DNA of 64,000 nt from Alloalcanivorax mobilis (GCF_002864685.1 NZ_NMQZ01000006.1:124001-188000), one strand, 5' to 3'; positions 24,994 to 34,581 are shown, counted from the first letter of the stretch. Made by a program: numbers and translations. The notes: generated by a model not told the origin, from the letters alone.

Positions 24994-27259
24994 ATTCGCT
25001 CCTGTATCCGGGAATACTGCGCTCAAGCAGCGAGTCCACACGCCCGCCAAAGCCGCCGAGCCCGGTCATCTGTATCTGTAGCAAAACGGTGGAGTCCGCT
25101 TCCAGGGTGGTGTCGCCGTCTTCATCGGACAGCTCCCGCTGGCTGAGCAGACGGATTTTCCAACAGCAGTTGCGCCATTCGGCGCCGGCCAGGGTTTCCA
25201 GGGTGCGCTGACGATCAACGTCGTACAGCCAGCGGCCAATCAGGCGCCAGTTGTTGTGGATCGGCCAGATCGCGGCCACCTCCGACTGGCGAATGTCATC
25301 CTGCGGCCGGTCGGTGAAGCCCAGATTGAAAATACGTCTCTCCCGGTCGGTGTAGCCCAGGCGCAGCGTGGAACGCTCGCGCTCGTTGATGTCGCTGTCC
25401 CATTGGCCCTCGGAGTAGAGGTACCAATCGTGCCCAAAGTTCCACCGCATATCGGCGACCATCGGGGTCTGGTCGGCGTCTTCCGGGTCCTGGCCGTCCA
25501 GTTGCACCCGCTGCTTGCCGCGGTAATAGCCCTGGCCGACGCGCAGACGCAACTGCTCGCGGCCGTCGTCGTCGCGCAGGAAGCGGCTGGTCAGGCCCAG
25601 GGCGATCTTTTCTTCGTCGCCGATGCGGTCGTAACCGATAAAGCGGTTTTCGCGGAACAGGGTGTTGTAGCCGAAGGTCAGCTCGCCGGCGTCGAAGTCC
25701 GGCAGGTTGCTCTGATCCTGATAGGCGACTTTGTTGATGAACACGCGCGGTTCCAGGGTTTGCGAATAGTTGCGGCCGAACAAACTGGTGCCGCGTTCCA
25801 TGAACAGCCCGGAATCGAGGCTGGCGCCCCAGGTGGTCAGGCTCGGGTCGCTGGAGGTGGCGAAGGCGTCATCGAGCTGATAGCGGGTGTGGTACACCTT
25901 GAAACGCGGTTCCAGGTAACCCCAACTGCGGGTCAGGCGCATGCCCAGGCCGGGTTCGAAGTGCACGCGCGCGCCGGTCGGGTTGGAGCTGGTGTCCTTG
26001 CTGGGCCGGTCGAAGGCGGTCACGTCGCTGAGCCACAGGGCGTGCAGCGGGCCGATCAGGTGCGGCGAACCGGAAAGCTGCAACTGCGGCAGGCGGCGGT
26101 AGGGCAGCTGGTCATCGGGCAGCGTCGGGTCAATGGTCTGCCAGGACTGTATCCGCGCCAGCGCCCGCCAGGTGCGGCCGTAGTAGCGTGCTTCACCGAG
26201 GCGCGGCAGGTGGGTCCGCGAGCTGACTTCCAGGCCGGTGTCGAGATCCTTGAAGTAGAAATCATCGGACACGTAATTGACGTCCGCCTTGAGGGTCCAA
26301 CGGCCCACCGAGCCGTCGTGCTTCCACGACGCCAGGGTGCGGTTCTGGTCGTCGAACTCCCGGTCCTTGAACAGCACCCCGTAATTGACCTGACCATGGC
26401 CGAGGTGGGACAGGTAGCGGAACTGGGTGTCCACGCCGCTGCCCCGGCCGTCGATGTAGCGCGGCGACACGGTGGCGTCCATCTGCGGGTGGATGTTGAC
26501 GTAAACCGGCTGGGTAAAATCCAGGCCGCCGTTGTCGCCGCTGGCGATGGTCGGGAACAGCAGGCCGGTTTTGCGCCGGTCATCAATCGGGAAGGTAATC
26601 CAGGGCAGCCACAGCACCGGCATGCTCTTCACCCGGATTACCACGTCACGGCCCTCGCCCCAGCCTTTTTGCCGGTCCAGGCGAATCTGCCGGCCGGCCA
26701 CTTCCCAGCCGTTGGAGCCGGGTGGGCAGGTGGTGTAGGTGCCGCGCGTCACGGTAATGAAATTCTTGACCTGATCCAGGTATTTGGCGGTGCCGCGGGC
26801 GCCGGCGCCGAAGATCGAATAGCGGGCGTTTTCCAGGCTGATGTCGCCGCGCTGGGTCTGGCCGCTCATGCCGTCGGCGAGGAAGGTGACCTGGTCGGAT
26901 TCCAGGCGCAGGGCGCTGTCCACCTCGAACTTGCCACTGGACTGATCCAGGGTGGCGCTGTCGGTGGTGACCCGCCGGCCGGGGCGCTCGATCAGCACGT
27001 CGCCGCCCATCTGGATCAGGCCGTCGCGGGTCAGGCTGGTCTGGTCGGCGGTAATGATCGTGTCGCTCTCTTCCGCGGGCACGCCGACATCCGGGTTGTA
27101 ATAGATTCCGCTGCACCAGACCGGTATATCCCGCTGGAGCACCGGCGGAAGCGCGTTCATGGTGTCGCGGTCGACCCAGTTCAGATCGTCTTCGGCATGG
27201 GCGCCGGCGGCGAAAACCGCGATCAGGCCGGGCAATAGCAAACGTGAGGGCAGTGGCAT
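24986..27259 (-). CDS. lptD: LPS-assembly protein LptD
   Basis: The 757-residue outer membrane barrel inserts lipopolysaccharide into the outer leaflet with LptE. It has a signal peptide (LLLPGLIAVFAAGAHA), an N-terminal OstA/jellyroll domain (ADQTSLTRDGLIQMGGDVLIER), and a long beta-barrel. Cysteines expected for the disulfide relay are present, including WCSG near the N-terminus and the NCC pair near the C-terminus. I chose ATG 27257-27259, which begins the signal peptide; an ATG 16 codons upstream is possible. Divergent from amgK. Confidence 0.95.
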   Translation of the reverse strand: MPLPSRLLLPGLIAVFAAGAHAEDDLNWVDRDTMNALPPVLQRDIPVWCSGIYYNPDVGVPAEESDTIITADQTSLTRDGLIQMGGDVLIERPGRRVTTDSATLDQSSGKFEVDSALRLESDQVTFLADGMSGQTQRGDISLENARYSIFGAGARGTAKYLDQVKNFITVTRGTYTTCPPGSNGWEVAGRQIRLDRQKGWGEGRDVVIRVKSMPVLWLPWITFPIDDRRKTGLLFPTIASGDNGGLDFTQPVYVNIHPQMDATVSPRYIDGRGSGVDTQFRYLSHLGHGQVNYGVLFKDREFDDQNRTLASWKHDGSVGRWTLKADVNYVSDDFYFKDLDTGLEVSSRTHLPRLGEARYYGRTWRALARIQSWQTIDPTLPDDQLPYRRLPQLQLSGSPHLIGPLHALWLSDVTAFDRPSKDTSSNPTGARVHFEPGLGMRLTRSWGYLEPRFKVYHTRYQLDDAFATSSDPSLTTWGASLDSGLFMERGTSLFGRNYSQTLEPRVFINKVAYQDQSNLPDFDAGELTFGYNTLFRENRFIGYDRIGDEEKIALGLTSRFLRDDDGREQLRLRVGQGYYRGKQRVQLDGQDPEDADQTPMVADMRWNFGHDWYLYSEGQWDSDINERERSTLRLGYTDRERRIFNLGFTDRPQDDIRQSEVAAIWPIHNNWRLIGRWLYDVDRQRTLETLAGAEWRNCCWKIRLLSQRELSDEDGDTTLEADSTVLLQIQMTGLGGFGGRVDSLLERSIPGYRSEYE

Positions 27260-27406
27260 CGGCTGCTCAGAACAGGTAAAAAGGCCGCTTTGGTACCTCT
27301 GAACCATCCTGTTTGAGGTTATGGCTCTCCCTGGGGCCCGTGTTCCGCGCTCGGCTTGGGGCTGTTCAGAGGTTCCTTCGAATAATCGCGGCAGTGTAAT
27401 CGATCA

Positions 27407-28432
27407 ATGATGGCAATGCAGCCTGAGAACGGTAACCCGGACCGGCGCCGCCGGGAACTTGACCAGTGGGTGAGCGATTGGCTGGGGGTGGCGGTGCGTG
27501 GTGAGAACGCCTCCGCCGACGCCAGCTTCCGCCGCTATTTTCGTTATCGGCACCAGGGGCGCAGCCTGGTGGCCATGGACGCGCCGCCGCCCCAGGAGGA
27601 TTGCCGGCCGTTTGTCCAGGTGGCCGGGCGGCTCGCCGCCGCCGGTGTCAATGTGCCGGAAATTCTCGCCCAGGACCTGGAACGCGGCTTTCTGCTGCTC
27701 ACCGACATGGGCTCGGAAACCTGGCTCACCGCGCTCAACGACGCCAACGCCGACGCCTGGTTTGGCGCCGCCCTGGAGACGCTGATCGTTCAGCAGAGCC
27801 GCGCCGACGCCAGCGGCTTGCCGGCCTATGACCGCGCGCTGCTGCGCCGCGAGCTGGACCTGTTTCCGCAATGGTACCTGGCGCGGGAGAAAAATCTGAC
27901 CCTGGACGCTGCTGCCAGCGCTCGCCTGGACGCGGTGTTCGATACCCTGATCGAGGCCGCCCTGGCCCAGCCCACCGTGTTCGTGCACCGCGATTACATG
28001 CCCCGCAACCTGATGGTCAGCGAGCCCAACCCGGGCGTGCTGGATTTCCAGGACGCGGTGCGCGGGCCGATCACTTATGACGCCATCAGCCTGTTCAAGG
28101 ACGCCTTCCTGAGCTGGCCGGAGGCGCGCGTGCACGGCTGGCTGCGGGAGTATCAGCGCCGTGGGCTGGAAGCCGGTCTGCCGGTGCCAGCGGATTTCGA
28201 GGCGCTGCTGCGCGATTGCGACCTGATGGGCGCCCAACGGCACTTGAAGGTAATCGGTATCTTCGCGCGTATTTGCCACCGCGACGGCAAACCCCGATAC
28301 CTGGCGGACACGCCGCGTTTCTTTGCCTACCTGCGCACCGTGATCGCACGGCGCCCGGAACTGGCGGACCTGGGCGTGCTGCTCGACGAATGGGGCTGCC
28401 CCACCGGTGAGGGGCCCTCATGCGCGCCATGA
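27407..28432 (+). CDS. amgK: N-acetylmuramate/N-acetylglucosamine kinase AmgK
   Basis: This 341-residue aminoglycoside-phosphotransferase-fold kinase phosphorylates MurNAc (and GlcNAc) at the anomeric position in peptidoglycan recycling, as described for Pseudomonas. The catalytic loop is [13 protein letters not shown] (Asp196, Asn201) and the metal motif [11 protein letters not shown] (Asp213). The end overlaps murU by 13 bp, so they are coupled. Location divergent from lptD is the same as in pseudomonads, supporting the name. This pathway bypasses fosfomycin-sensitive MurA steps. Confidence 0.92.
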   Translation: MMAMQPENGNPDRRRRELDQWVSDWLGVAVRGENASADASFRRYFRYRHQGRSLVAMDAPPPQEDCRPFVQVAGRLAAAGVNVPEILAQDLERGFLLLTDMGSETWLTALNDANADAWFGAALETLIVQQSRADASGLPAYDRALLRRELDLFPQWYLAREKNLTLDAAASARLDAVFDTLIEAALAQPTVFVHRDYMPRNLMVSEPNPGVLDFQDAVRGPITYDAISLFKDAFLSWPEARVHGWLREYQRRGLEAGLPVPADFEALLRDCDLMGAQRHLKVIGIFARICHRDGKPRYLADTPRFFAYLRTVIARRPELADLGVLLDEWGCPTGEGPSCAP

Positions 28433-29085
28433 TTCTGGCCGCCGGCCACGGCAAACGCATGCGCCCGCTCACCGAGCACACGCCGAAGCCGCTGTTGGAA
28501 GCCGGCGGCAAGCCGTTGATCCAGTATCATATCGAGGCGCTGCGGGCGGCCGGAATCACCGATCTGGTGATCAACACCGGCTGGCTGGGCGAGCAGTTGC
28601 CGGCGCGCCTGGGCGACGGCACCGACCTGGGCGTGCGCATTCGCTGGTCGCACGAGGGCGAGCCGCTGGAAACCGCCGGTGGCATTCGCCGGGCGTTGCC
28701 GCTGCTCGGCGAGGCGCCGTTCGTGCTGGTCAACGGCGACATCTGGACCGATTACGATTTCACCGCGCTGGCCGGCGGTGAGTCCGCCGACCTGGCCCAC
28801 CTGGTACTGGTGGACAACCCGGCGCACCATGTGGACGGTGATTTTCATCTCAGCGACACCGGGCGGGTGCGCGACAGCGGCCAGCCCAGGCTCACCTACG
28901 CCGGCATCGCGCGCCTCGATCCGGCGCTGTTCGCCGGCCTGGCGCAGGGCGAGCGGCGCCTGGCGCCGTTACTGCGTGAGGCCATCGCCGCCCAGCGGGT
29001 CGGCGGTGAGCACCATCGCGGCCAGTGGTGGGACATCGGCACGCCGCGGCGGCTGGAACAACTCAATGACTATTTACGAGCCTGA
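28420..29085 (+). CDS. murU: N-acetylmuramate alpha-1-phosphate uridylyltransferase MurU
   Basis: The 221-residue nucleotidyltransferase makes UDP-MurNAc from AmgK's product. The NTP-binding signature [23 protein letters not shown] opens the protein, followed by [38 protein letters not shown] (metal Asp) and [17 protein letters not shown]. It overlaps amgK and is followed nine bases later by rpe, so the three form an operon. Confidence 0.93.
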   Translation: MRAMILAAGHGKRMRPLTEHTPKPLLEAGGKPLIQYHIEALRAAGITDLVINTGWLGEQLPARLGDGTDLGVRIRWSHEGEPLETAGGIRRALPLLGEAPFVLVNGDIWTDYDFTALAGGESADLAHLVLVDNPAHHVDGDFHLSDTGRVRDSGQPRLTYAGIARLDPALFAGLAQGERRLAPLLREAIAAQRVGGEHHRGQWWDIGTPRRLEQLNDYLRA

Positions 29086-29094
29086 GGAATTTTG

Positions 29095-29775
29095 ATGGCC
29101 AAGCAGGACTTCTGGATCGCGCCTTCCATTCTCGCCGCCGACTTCGCGCGGCTGGGCGAGGAGTGCGACGCGGTGCTCGCCGCCGGCGCCGACGTGATTC
29201 ACTTCGACGTCATGGACAACCACTACGTGCCCAACCTGACCATCGGGCCGATGGTGTGCAAGGCGCTGCGCAAGCACGGCGTGACCGCGCCCATCGACGT
29301 GCACCTGATGGTCAGCCCGGTGGACGATCTGATCGGCATGTTCGCCGATGCCGGGGCGTCCATGATCACTTTTCATCCGGAAGCCTCCCGCCACGTGGAC
29401 CGCTCCCTGCAACTGATCCGCGACGCTGGCTGCCAGGCCGGGCTGGTGCTCAACCCGGCCACCGGCCCGGAGTGCCTGGACTACGTGATGGACAAACTGG
29501 ACATGGTGCTGCTGATGAGCGTCAACCCGGGGTTCGGTGGCCAGTCGTTCATTCCCGGCACCCTCAACAAAATCGAGCGGGTCCGTGAGCGGATCGACGC
29601 CAGCGGCCGCGCCATCCGCCTGGAAGTGGACGGCGGCGTCTCCGAAAAGAACATCGGCCAGGTGGCCGCCGCCGGCGCCGACACCTTCGTCGCCGGCTCA
29701 GCGATCTTCGGCAAGGACGATTACAAGGCGGTGATTGATGCCATGCGGGGGGAGTTGAAGGACGCCGGACGCTAG
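29095..29775 (+). CDS. rpe: Ribulose-phosphate 3-epimerase
   Basis: The 226-residue TIM-barrel enzyme interconverts ribulose-5-P and xylulose-5-P. Motifs: [81 protein letters not shown] and AGSAIFG. ATG 29095 has GAGGA upstream. The last four residues (DAGR) and the TAG stop are encoded by the first heptamers of repeat copy 5, so the gene end was rewritten by the repeat. In many genomes rpe precedes gph and trpE, but here trp lies 12 kb away. Confidence 0.96.
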   Translation: MAKQDFWIAPSILAADFARLGEECDAVLAAGADVIHFDVMDNHYVPNLTIGPMVCKALRKHGVTAPIDVHLMVSPVDDLIGMFADAGASMITFHPEASRHVDRSLQLIRDAGCQAGLVLNPATGPECLDYVMDKLDMVLLMSVNPGFGGQSFIPGTLNKIERVRERIDASGRAIRLEVDGGVSEKNIGQVAAAGADTFVAGSAIFGKDDYKAVIDAMRGELKDAGR

Positions 29776-29923
29776 ACGCCGGACGCCGGACGCTAAAAAA
29801 ACCGGCCCCGAGCCGATTGGCGCGCGCAAAACGCTCTTGCGTAGCCGCAATGCCGTCAGCGATGGGTTTTGACTTTGGCGTCCGGCGTCCGGCGTCCGGC
29901 GTCTGGCATCCCGCGTCCAACGC
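29761..29923. repeat. Heptamer-arm inverted repeat, GACGCNN family, copy 5
   Basis: The left arm (29761-29795) begins inside the rpe coding sequence and supplies its stop codon; the right arm spans about 29876-29923 with degenerate outer units. The core differs from the GTGTTT type and carries a short CGCAAAACG/CTTGCG hairpin, like copy 1. It lies between two genes in the same direction. Confidence 0.88.
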
Positions 29924-29955
29924 CAGAAATCCAACCAACGGAAGGAGGCACAATC

Positions 29956-30618
29956 ATGCTGGACTGGGTAACGTGGCCAATGCTGGTGGGCTGGGCGGTG
30001 GTGGATCTGCTGTGCGTGGCCTGGGTGGTGCGCGATCTGCGCCGGCACAACGCCTTTCTTGGCGGCATGATGAAAATGGTGTGGGTGCTGAGCGTGCTCT
30101 ATTCCGGCCCGTTGGGGCTGGCGGTGTACGTCGTCACCGGCCGTGGGCAGATTCGCCGGGACTCCCTGTGGCGCAAGAGCTTTCGTTCGGTGGCGCATTG
30201 CTATTCCGGCTGCGGGCTGGGCGAGGTGATCGGCGTGTTGGTGCTCTCCGGAGCGTTCGCGATCACCGGCTGGCCGGTCAACGTGGTCACCTTCACGCTC
30301 GCCTATGTGATCGGCTTCGGTTTTACCCTGGGCCCGCTGATGCAGGGCGGCGAGCCGTTTTCCACCGCGTTGAAAGACACGGTGCTGGCGGAGACGCTCA
30401 GCATCACCGCCATGGAAGTGTCGGCGCTGTTGGTCAATAACGGTCTCGCCGCCGGGGCGCGCCTGTCCGAGCCGCCGTTCTGGGCGGCGCTGATAGTGTC
30501 GCTGTCCGCCGGTTTGCTGGTTGCCTACCCGGTCAATGCCCTGCTGATCCGCTTCGGTGTCAAGGAAGGCATGCACGACCCTCGCCATATGATGCACCAC
30601 GCGCAATCGGGTGCATGA
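29956..30618 (+). CDS. DUF4396 integral membrane protein
   Basis: The 220-residue protein has about six hydrophobic helices. A HCYSGCGLGE motif near residue 78 is the HCxxGCxxGE hallmark of DUF4396 proteins and could bind a metal; a HDPRHMMHHAQ stretch ends the protein and may add ligands. ATG 29956 has GGAGG upstream. I know of no established function; sometimes such proteins accompany copper or heavy-metal genes, but nothing here shows that. Preceded by repeat copy 5. Confidence 0.8.
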   Translation: MLDWVTWPMLVGWAVVDLLCVAWVVRDLRRHNAFLGGMMKMVWVLSVLYSGPLGLAVYVVTGRGQIRRDSLWRKSFRSVAHCYSGCGLGEVIGVLVLSGAFAITGWPVNVVTFTLAYVIGFGFTLGPLMQGGEPFSTALKDTVLAETLSITAMEVSALLVNNGLAAGARLSEPPFWAALIVSLSAGLLVAYPVNALLIRFGVKEGMHDPRHMMHHAQSGA

Positions 30619-30714
30619 GCACTCGCTAACCCCGCCGGGTGCGCAGTCCGGGATTGTCGTGCCGTGGCGGCTGGTGCACTATGGCGCGGATCAAAGGAGA
30701 TGAGAGGAGTCCGC

Positions 30715-31326
30715 GTGCCTTGGAGCGGAGCGTCACTGAGAACACCGTGTCTGGTCGCCCTGCTGGTGGCGGGCACCTTGCTTTACGGTTGTTCCGGCAT
30801 GCCGGCACGTACCCATTCCAGCCCCGCCCAGGTCGAGGACCGTTACCGGCCCGAGCCGTCTCCGCCGCCCTCCCTGCGTGACGACCAACCCGCCACCGGG
30901 GTGCCGCCGCTGATTCTCTCGTCACTGCGCGACCAGGCCGAGCAATGGCGCGGCGTCCCTTATCGCTACGGCGGTTTGAGCGAGAACGGCGTAGATTGCT
31001 CCGGCTTCGTGTATCTCACCTTCCAATCGCGCCTGGGCATGGAATTACCCCGCACCACCCACGAGCTGGCCGAGCAGGGCGAAAAAGTGGCCCGGGATCA
31101 ATTGCGTGCCGGCGATCTGGTGTTTTTCAAGACCGGTTTCCGCGACCGTCATGTGGGCATCTACATGGGCGGCGACCGCTTCCTGCACGCCTCCACCAGC
31201 CGTGGTGTGATGACCTCGTCGCTGAACAACGTGTACTGGCGTAAGCATTACTGGAAGGCGCGGCGCCTGGATCTGCCAGCGCGGCAGACGTTTCAGCCGA
31301 CCTCGCTGTCGTCGTCGGCGCCGTAG
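30715..31326 (+). CDS. NlpC/P60 family peptidoglycan hydrolase lipoprotein
   Basis: About 203 residues. A lipoprotein signal (LVALLVAGTLLYGCSG) precedes a Pro-rich linker and an NlpC/P60 domain with catalytic Cys in GVDCSGFVYLTF, His in DRHVGIYMG, and FLHASTSRGV. It resembles MepS/MepH endopeptidases that cut peptidoglycan cross-links. The GTG at 30715 has GAGGAG five bases upstream; an ATG at 30700 is in frame but its Shine-Dalgarno abuts it. The 3' end overlaps the convergent HxlR gene by 34 bp. Confidence 0.9.
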   Translation: MPWSGASLRTPCLVALLVAGTLLYGCSGMPARTHSSPAQVEDRYRPEPSPPPSLRDDQPATGVPPLILSSLRDQAEQWRGVPYRYGGLSENGVDCSGFVYLTFQSRLGMELPRTTHELAEQGEKVARDQLRAGDLVFFKTGFRDRHVGIYMGGDRFLHASTSRGVMTSSLNNVYWRKHYWKARRLDLPARQTFQPTSLSSSAP

Positions 31327-31766
31327 GTGTCGCCCTCGGCGCGATAGAACACCTCGCGCAGGCTCAGAGCGCGGCCATCGGCGCTGTGCACCGTCACCGG
31401 TGGCACCGGGCGGCCCTGGGCGCGGTCCACCAGGGTGGGGGTGTCGCCAGCGCCGTTCCAACGATCGCTCCACTGGCGCAGGGCGATCACCACCGCGAAC
31501 AGATCGCGGCCCTTGTCGGTGAGCCGGTACTCATAGCGCACGCCGTGCTCGCCCACGTCGCGCTTGCTGAGCACACCGTTGTCCACCAGCCGCGCCAGCC
31601 GGTCGCAGAGAATATTGCGGGCGATGCCCAGGTTTTGCTGGAAGTCGACAAACCGGCGCGTGCCCACCATCGCTTCCTTGACCAGCAGCAACGACCACCA
31701 ATCGCCCACGTCGTTGAGGGCTCGGGCTACGGAACAGTGATCATCGGCAAGGCGTTTTCGGCTCAT
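31293..31766 (-). CDS. HxlR-family transcriptional regulator
   Basis: The 157-residue protein carries the HxlR winged helix: HCSVARALNDVGDWWSLLLVKEAMVGTRRFVDFQQNLGIARNILCDRLARLVDNGVLSKRDV. A conserved Cys near residue 11 (DDHCSVA) is the position that senses redox or electrophiles in HypR/QorR-type members. It is divergent from an Old Yellow Enzyme gene and an inverted repeat lies between them, so it probably regulates that reductase and itself. Its 3' end overlaps the NlpC gene. Confidence 0.9.
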   Translation of the reverse strand: MSRKRLADDHCSVARALNDVGDWWSLLLVKEAMVGTRRFVDFQQNLGIARNILCDRLARLVDNGVLSKRDVGEHGVRYEYRLTDKGRDLFAVVIALRQWSDRWNGAGDTPTLVDRAQGRPVPPVTVHSADGRALSLREVFYRAEGDTYGADDDSEVG

Positions 31767-31786
31767 GGGGGCAGTGTGCCAAAAAT

Positions 31787-31831
31787 GGTTGCAAGAGAAA
31801 ACCTTTCTGGGTACGGTTTTGAAATGCAACC
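31787..31831. promoter_or_regulatory. Inverted repeat, candidate HxlR operator
   Basis: GGTTGCAAGAGAAAACC (31787-31803) and GGTTTTGAAATGCAACC (31815-31831) are imperfect inverted half-sites around an 11-bp spacer. The element lies in the gap between the divergent HxlR and OYE genes, 20 bp from the regulator start. A role as operator is inferred from position and symmetry. Confidence 0.6.
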
Positions 31832-31885
31832 AGATTGCCGCCCTGACTGATGGCGGCCCCTATCAATGCGTCTTCGGGAGAGACC

Positions 31886-33004
31886 ATGAGCGAGCCCCTG
31901 GCACCCCTGTTTCGTCCATTCGAGCACAAATCCCTGAAACTGCGTAACCGGGTGGCGATGGCGCCGATGACCCGCAACTTCTCGCCGGGACAGGTGCCCA
32001 CCGAAGAGGTGGCGGGTTATTACCGGCGCCGTGCCGAGGGTGAAGTGGGGCTGTTGATCACCGAGGGCACCACCGTGGGCCACCCGGGGGCGCCCGGGCA
32101 TGATGGCGTGCCGGCGTTCCACGGTGAGCAGGCGCTCAACGGCTGGCGCCGGGTGGTGGAAGAGGTGCACGCCGCCGGCGGCGCGATCATTCCGCAGCTG
32201 TGGCATGTGGGCGGCACCCGCCGGCCCGGCGTGGGCATCGACAAGGACGCCCCCGGCTACTCGCCGTCCGGGCTGTTCAAGCCGGGCAAGCCCAATGGCC
32301 AGGCCATGGACGCCGACGATATCCGCGATGTGATCCAGGCGTTCGCGGATTCCGCCCGTTCCGCCAAGGCGCTGGGTTTTGACGGCGTGGAAATTCACGG
32401 CGCCCACGGTTACCTGCTGGACCAGTTTTTCTGGGAAGGCACCAATCAGCGCAGCGACGGCTACGCCGGCTCTTTGGAGGAGCGTGCCCGATTCGGCGTC
32501 GAGGTGATCGAGGCGGTGCGCGAGGCGGTGGGCGAGGAGTTCGCCATCGTGCTGCGTTTCTCGCAATGGAAACAACAGGATTACGGCGCCCGGCTGGCGC
32601 AAACCCCCGAGGAGCTGGAGCGCTTTTTGAAGTTATTCGTGGACGCCGGCGTGGATGTCTTCCATGCCTCCACCCGCCGCTTCTGGGTGCCGGAATTCGA
32701 AGGCTCCGATCTCAACCTGGCCGGCTGGACCCGCAAACTCAGCGGCAAACCGGTGATCTCGGTGGGCAGCGTCGGGCTGGACGATGATTTCATCGGCGCC
32801 AACGACCAGGGCATCGGCGGCACCGCCAACCCCAACCCGCACGGCATGAACGAACTGCTCAAGCGCATGGACAACGACGAGTTCGACATGATCGCCGTGG
32901 GCCGCGCGCTGTTGCAGGACCCGAACTGGCTGATCAAGATGCGCGATGGCCGCGCCGAAGAAATCGAGCCCTTCACCAAGGCCGCGCTGGGGTCGCTGAG
33001 TTAG
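31886..33004 (+). CDS. Old Yellow Enzyme family NADH:flavin oxidoreductase
   Basis: The 372-residue FMN TIM-barrel protein has family landmarks: LKLRNRVAMAPMTRNFSPGQVPTEEVAGYYRRRAEGEVGLLITEGT, IIPQLWHVGG, GFDGVEIHGAHGYLLDQFFWEGTNQRSDGYAGSLEERARF, and an FMN-phosphate end VGRALLQDPNW. It probably reduces alpha,beta-unsaturated carbonyls or other electrophiles. ATG 31886 has GGGAGAG upstream. Control by the divergent HxlR regulator is likely. It ends 5 bp before repeat B2. Confidence 0.92.
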   Translation: MSEPLAPLFRPFEHKSLKLRNRVAMAPMTRNFSPGQVPTEEVAGYYRRRAEGEVGLLITEGTTVGHPGAPGHDGVPAFHGEQALNGWRRVVEEVHAAGGAIIPQLWHVGGTRRPGVGIDKDAPGYSPSGLFKPGKPNGQAMDADDIRDVIQAFADSARSAKALGFDGVEIHGAHGYLLDQFFWEGTNQRSDGYAGSLEERARFGVEVIEAVREAVGEEFAIVLRFSQWKQQDYGARLAQTPEELERFLKLFVDAGVDVFHASTRRFWVPEFEGSDLNLAGWTRKLSGKPVISVGSVGLDDDFIGANDQGIGGTANPNPHGMNELLKRMDNDEFDMIAVGRALLQDPNWLIKMRDGRAEEIEPFTKAALGSLS

Positions 33005-33009
33005 CACCA

Positions 33010-33097
33010 GTTAAAAGTGAAAAGTTGAAAGCGCGGGCAAGGCCTTGCCGCCATTGGGGCCTGCCCGCGTTTCAACTTTCAACTTGTAACTTTCAAC
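33010..33097. repeat. Heptamer-arm inverted repeat, GTTNNAA family, copy B2
   Basis: Left arm GTTAAAA, GTGAAAA, GTTGAAA (33010-33030) then GCGCGGGC; right arm GCCCGCG then TTTCAAC, TTTCAAC, TTGTAAC, TTTCAAC (33070-33097). At 88 bp it is the shortest copy, with a GGCAAGGCCTTGCC palindrome in the loop. It lies between convergent OYE and MFS genes. Confidence 0.9.
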
Positions 33098-33106
33098 CGA
33101 TTCTTT

Positions 33107-34432
33107 TCAGTCGTTGTCTTCCAGGCGCCGGTTGACGCGCAGGGCGAGCAGGGTGCAGACCACGCCGGAGAGCAGGTAAACGCTTACGTAGGCGAGCCCG
33201 AACCGGGCCGACAAACCGAGCGCCACCAGCGGCGCGAAGGCGGCGCCGAACAGCCAGGCGAAATCCGAGGTCAGGGCGGCGCCGGTGTAGCGGAAGCGGG
33301 ATTCGAAGTTGGCGGTCACGGTGCCCGATGCCTGGCCGTAGGAGACGCCCAGCAAGGCGAAGCCGATCAGGATAAAGGCGTCTTGCTGAATCGCCGAGCC
33401 GTTCATCAGCATCGGCGTGAACAGCGCGAACACCCCGATCAGACAAGCCAGTAGCGCCACGGTGGTGCGCTTGCCGATGCGATCGGCGATCCAACCCGAG
33501 GCGATGGTGCCGACGATGCCCACCAGCGCGCCGACGATCTGAATGGTCAGCACATCATTGATGCCCTGGCTGGCCTGCAGAGCGATCCAGGACAGCGGGA
33601 AGATGGTCACCAGGTGGAACAGCGCGTAGCTGGCCAGCGCCGCGAACGAGCCGATAAAAATGTTGTAGCCCTGTTTGCGCAGCATCTCGCGGGTGCCGAT
33701 CGGCTCCAGGTCGCTTTCTTCCAGGGCCGCGGTGTATTCGTCGGTGAGCACCAGCCGCAGCCGCGCGAACAGCGCCACCACGTTGATGGCGAACGCCACG
33801 AAGAACGGATAGCGCCAGCCCCAGCCGGTGAAGTCGGCGTTGGAGAGGCTGGTATGCAAGAACAGGAACAGGGCGCTGGCCACCAGGAAGCCAATCGGCG
33901 CGCCCAGCTGGCCGAGCATCGCGTACCAACTGCGCCGGTTGCGCGGCGCGTTCAGCGACAGCAGTGAGGGCAGGCCATCCCAGGAGCCGCCCAGGGCGAT
34001 GCCCTGCAATATTCGAAACAGCGCCAGCAGCACGATGGCGGCGCCGCCCAGTGTCTCGTAGCCGGGCAAGAACGCCATGCCGACGGTGGCGGTGCCGAGC
34101 AGGAACAGGGCCGCCGTCAATTTGACGCTGCGCCCCCAGTGTTTCTGGATCGACATGAACAGCGCGGTGCCGAACGGGCGCGCGATGAACGCGAACGAGA
34201 AAATGGTGAACGCATACAGCGTACCCTGCAGGCGCTCCTCGAAGGGAAAGAACACCGACGGGAACACCAGCACCGAGGCAATGCCATAGACGAAGAAGTC
34301 GAAATACTCCGAGGCACGGCCGATGACCACGCCCACGGCGATCTCACCGGGGGCGACCGGAGAGTGGCTGGCGGGCCTGGAATCCTGGTCCAGGGGCGGC
34401 GACGAAGGATGGGCTTGGTCTATGCTGGGCAT
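33107..34432 (-). CDS. MFS transporter, metabolite:H+ symporter type
   Basis: The 441-residue protein has about twelve membrane helices. The opening GVVIGRASEYFDFFVYGIASVLVFPSVFFP and FIARPFGTALFMSIQKHWGRS are typical of the MHS (ProP/ShiA-like) branch, as is RILQGIALGGSWDGLPSLL. The second half contains GWIADRIGKRTTV. It may import a carboxylate or osmolyte; the substrate cannot be read from context. Divergent from cyoA. Confidence 0.88.
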   Translation of the reverse strand: MPSIDQAHPSSPPLDQDSRPASHSPVAPGEIAVGVVIGRASEYFDFFVYGIASVLVFPSVFFPFEERLQGTLYAFTIFSFAFIARPFGTALFMSIQKHWGRSVKLTAALFLLGTATVGMAFLPGYETLGGAAIVLLALFRILQGIALGGSWDGLPSLLSLNAPRNRRSWYAMLGQLGAPIGFLVASALFLFLHTSLSNADFTGWGWRYPFFVAFAINVVALFARLRLVLTDEYTAALEESDLEPIGTREMLRKQGYNIFIGSFAALASYALFHLVTIFPLSWIALQASQGINDVLTIQIVGALVGIVGTIASGWIADRIGKRTTVALLACLIGVFALFTPMLMNGSAIQQDAFILIGFALLGVSYGQASGTVTANFESRFRYTGAALTSDFAWLFGAAFAPLVALGLSARFGLAYVSVYLLSGVVCTLLALRVNRRLEDND

Positions 34433-34501
34433 CTCACTGGCTCGTAGTGCAAAAAGGCTGGTAAGCCTAAAGGATCACCGGTTTGTGCCCTGGCCGCCAT
34501 A

Positions 34502-34514
34502 GGACAAAATGTCC
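34502..34514. promoter_or_regulatory. Short palindrome upstream of cyoA
   Basis: GGACAAAATGTCC pairs two 5-bp half-sites around AAA, 68 bp before the cyoA start and 70 bp before the MFS start. The placement suits an operator in this divergent gap; no regulator is assigned. Confidence 0.35.
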
Positions 34515-34581
34515 AATTCAAGTCCACGGCTGAAGGGCGTACAGTTTCAGACACTCTAGGCCACGTTTATTCAGACCGGCA

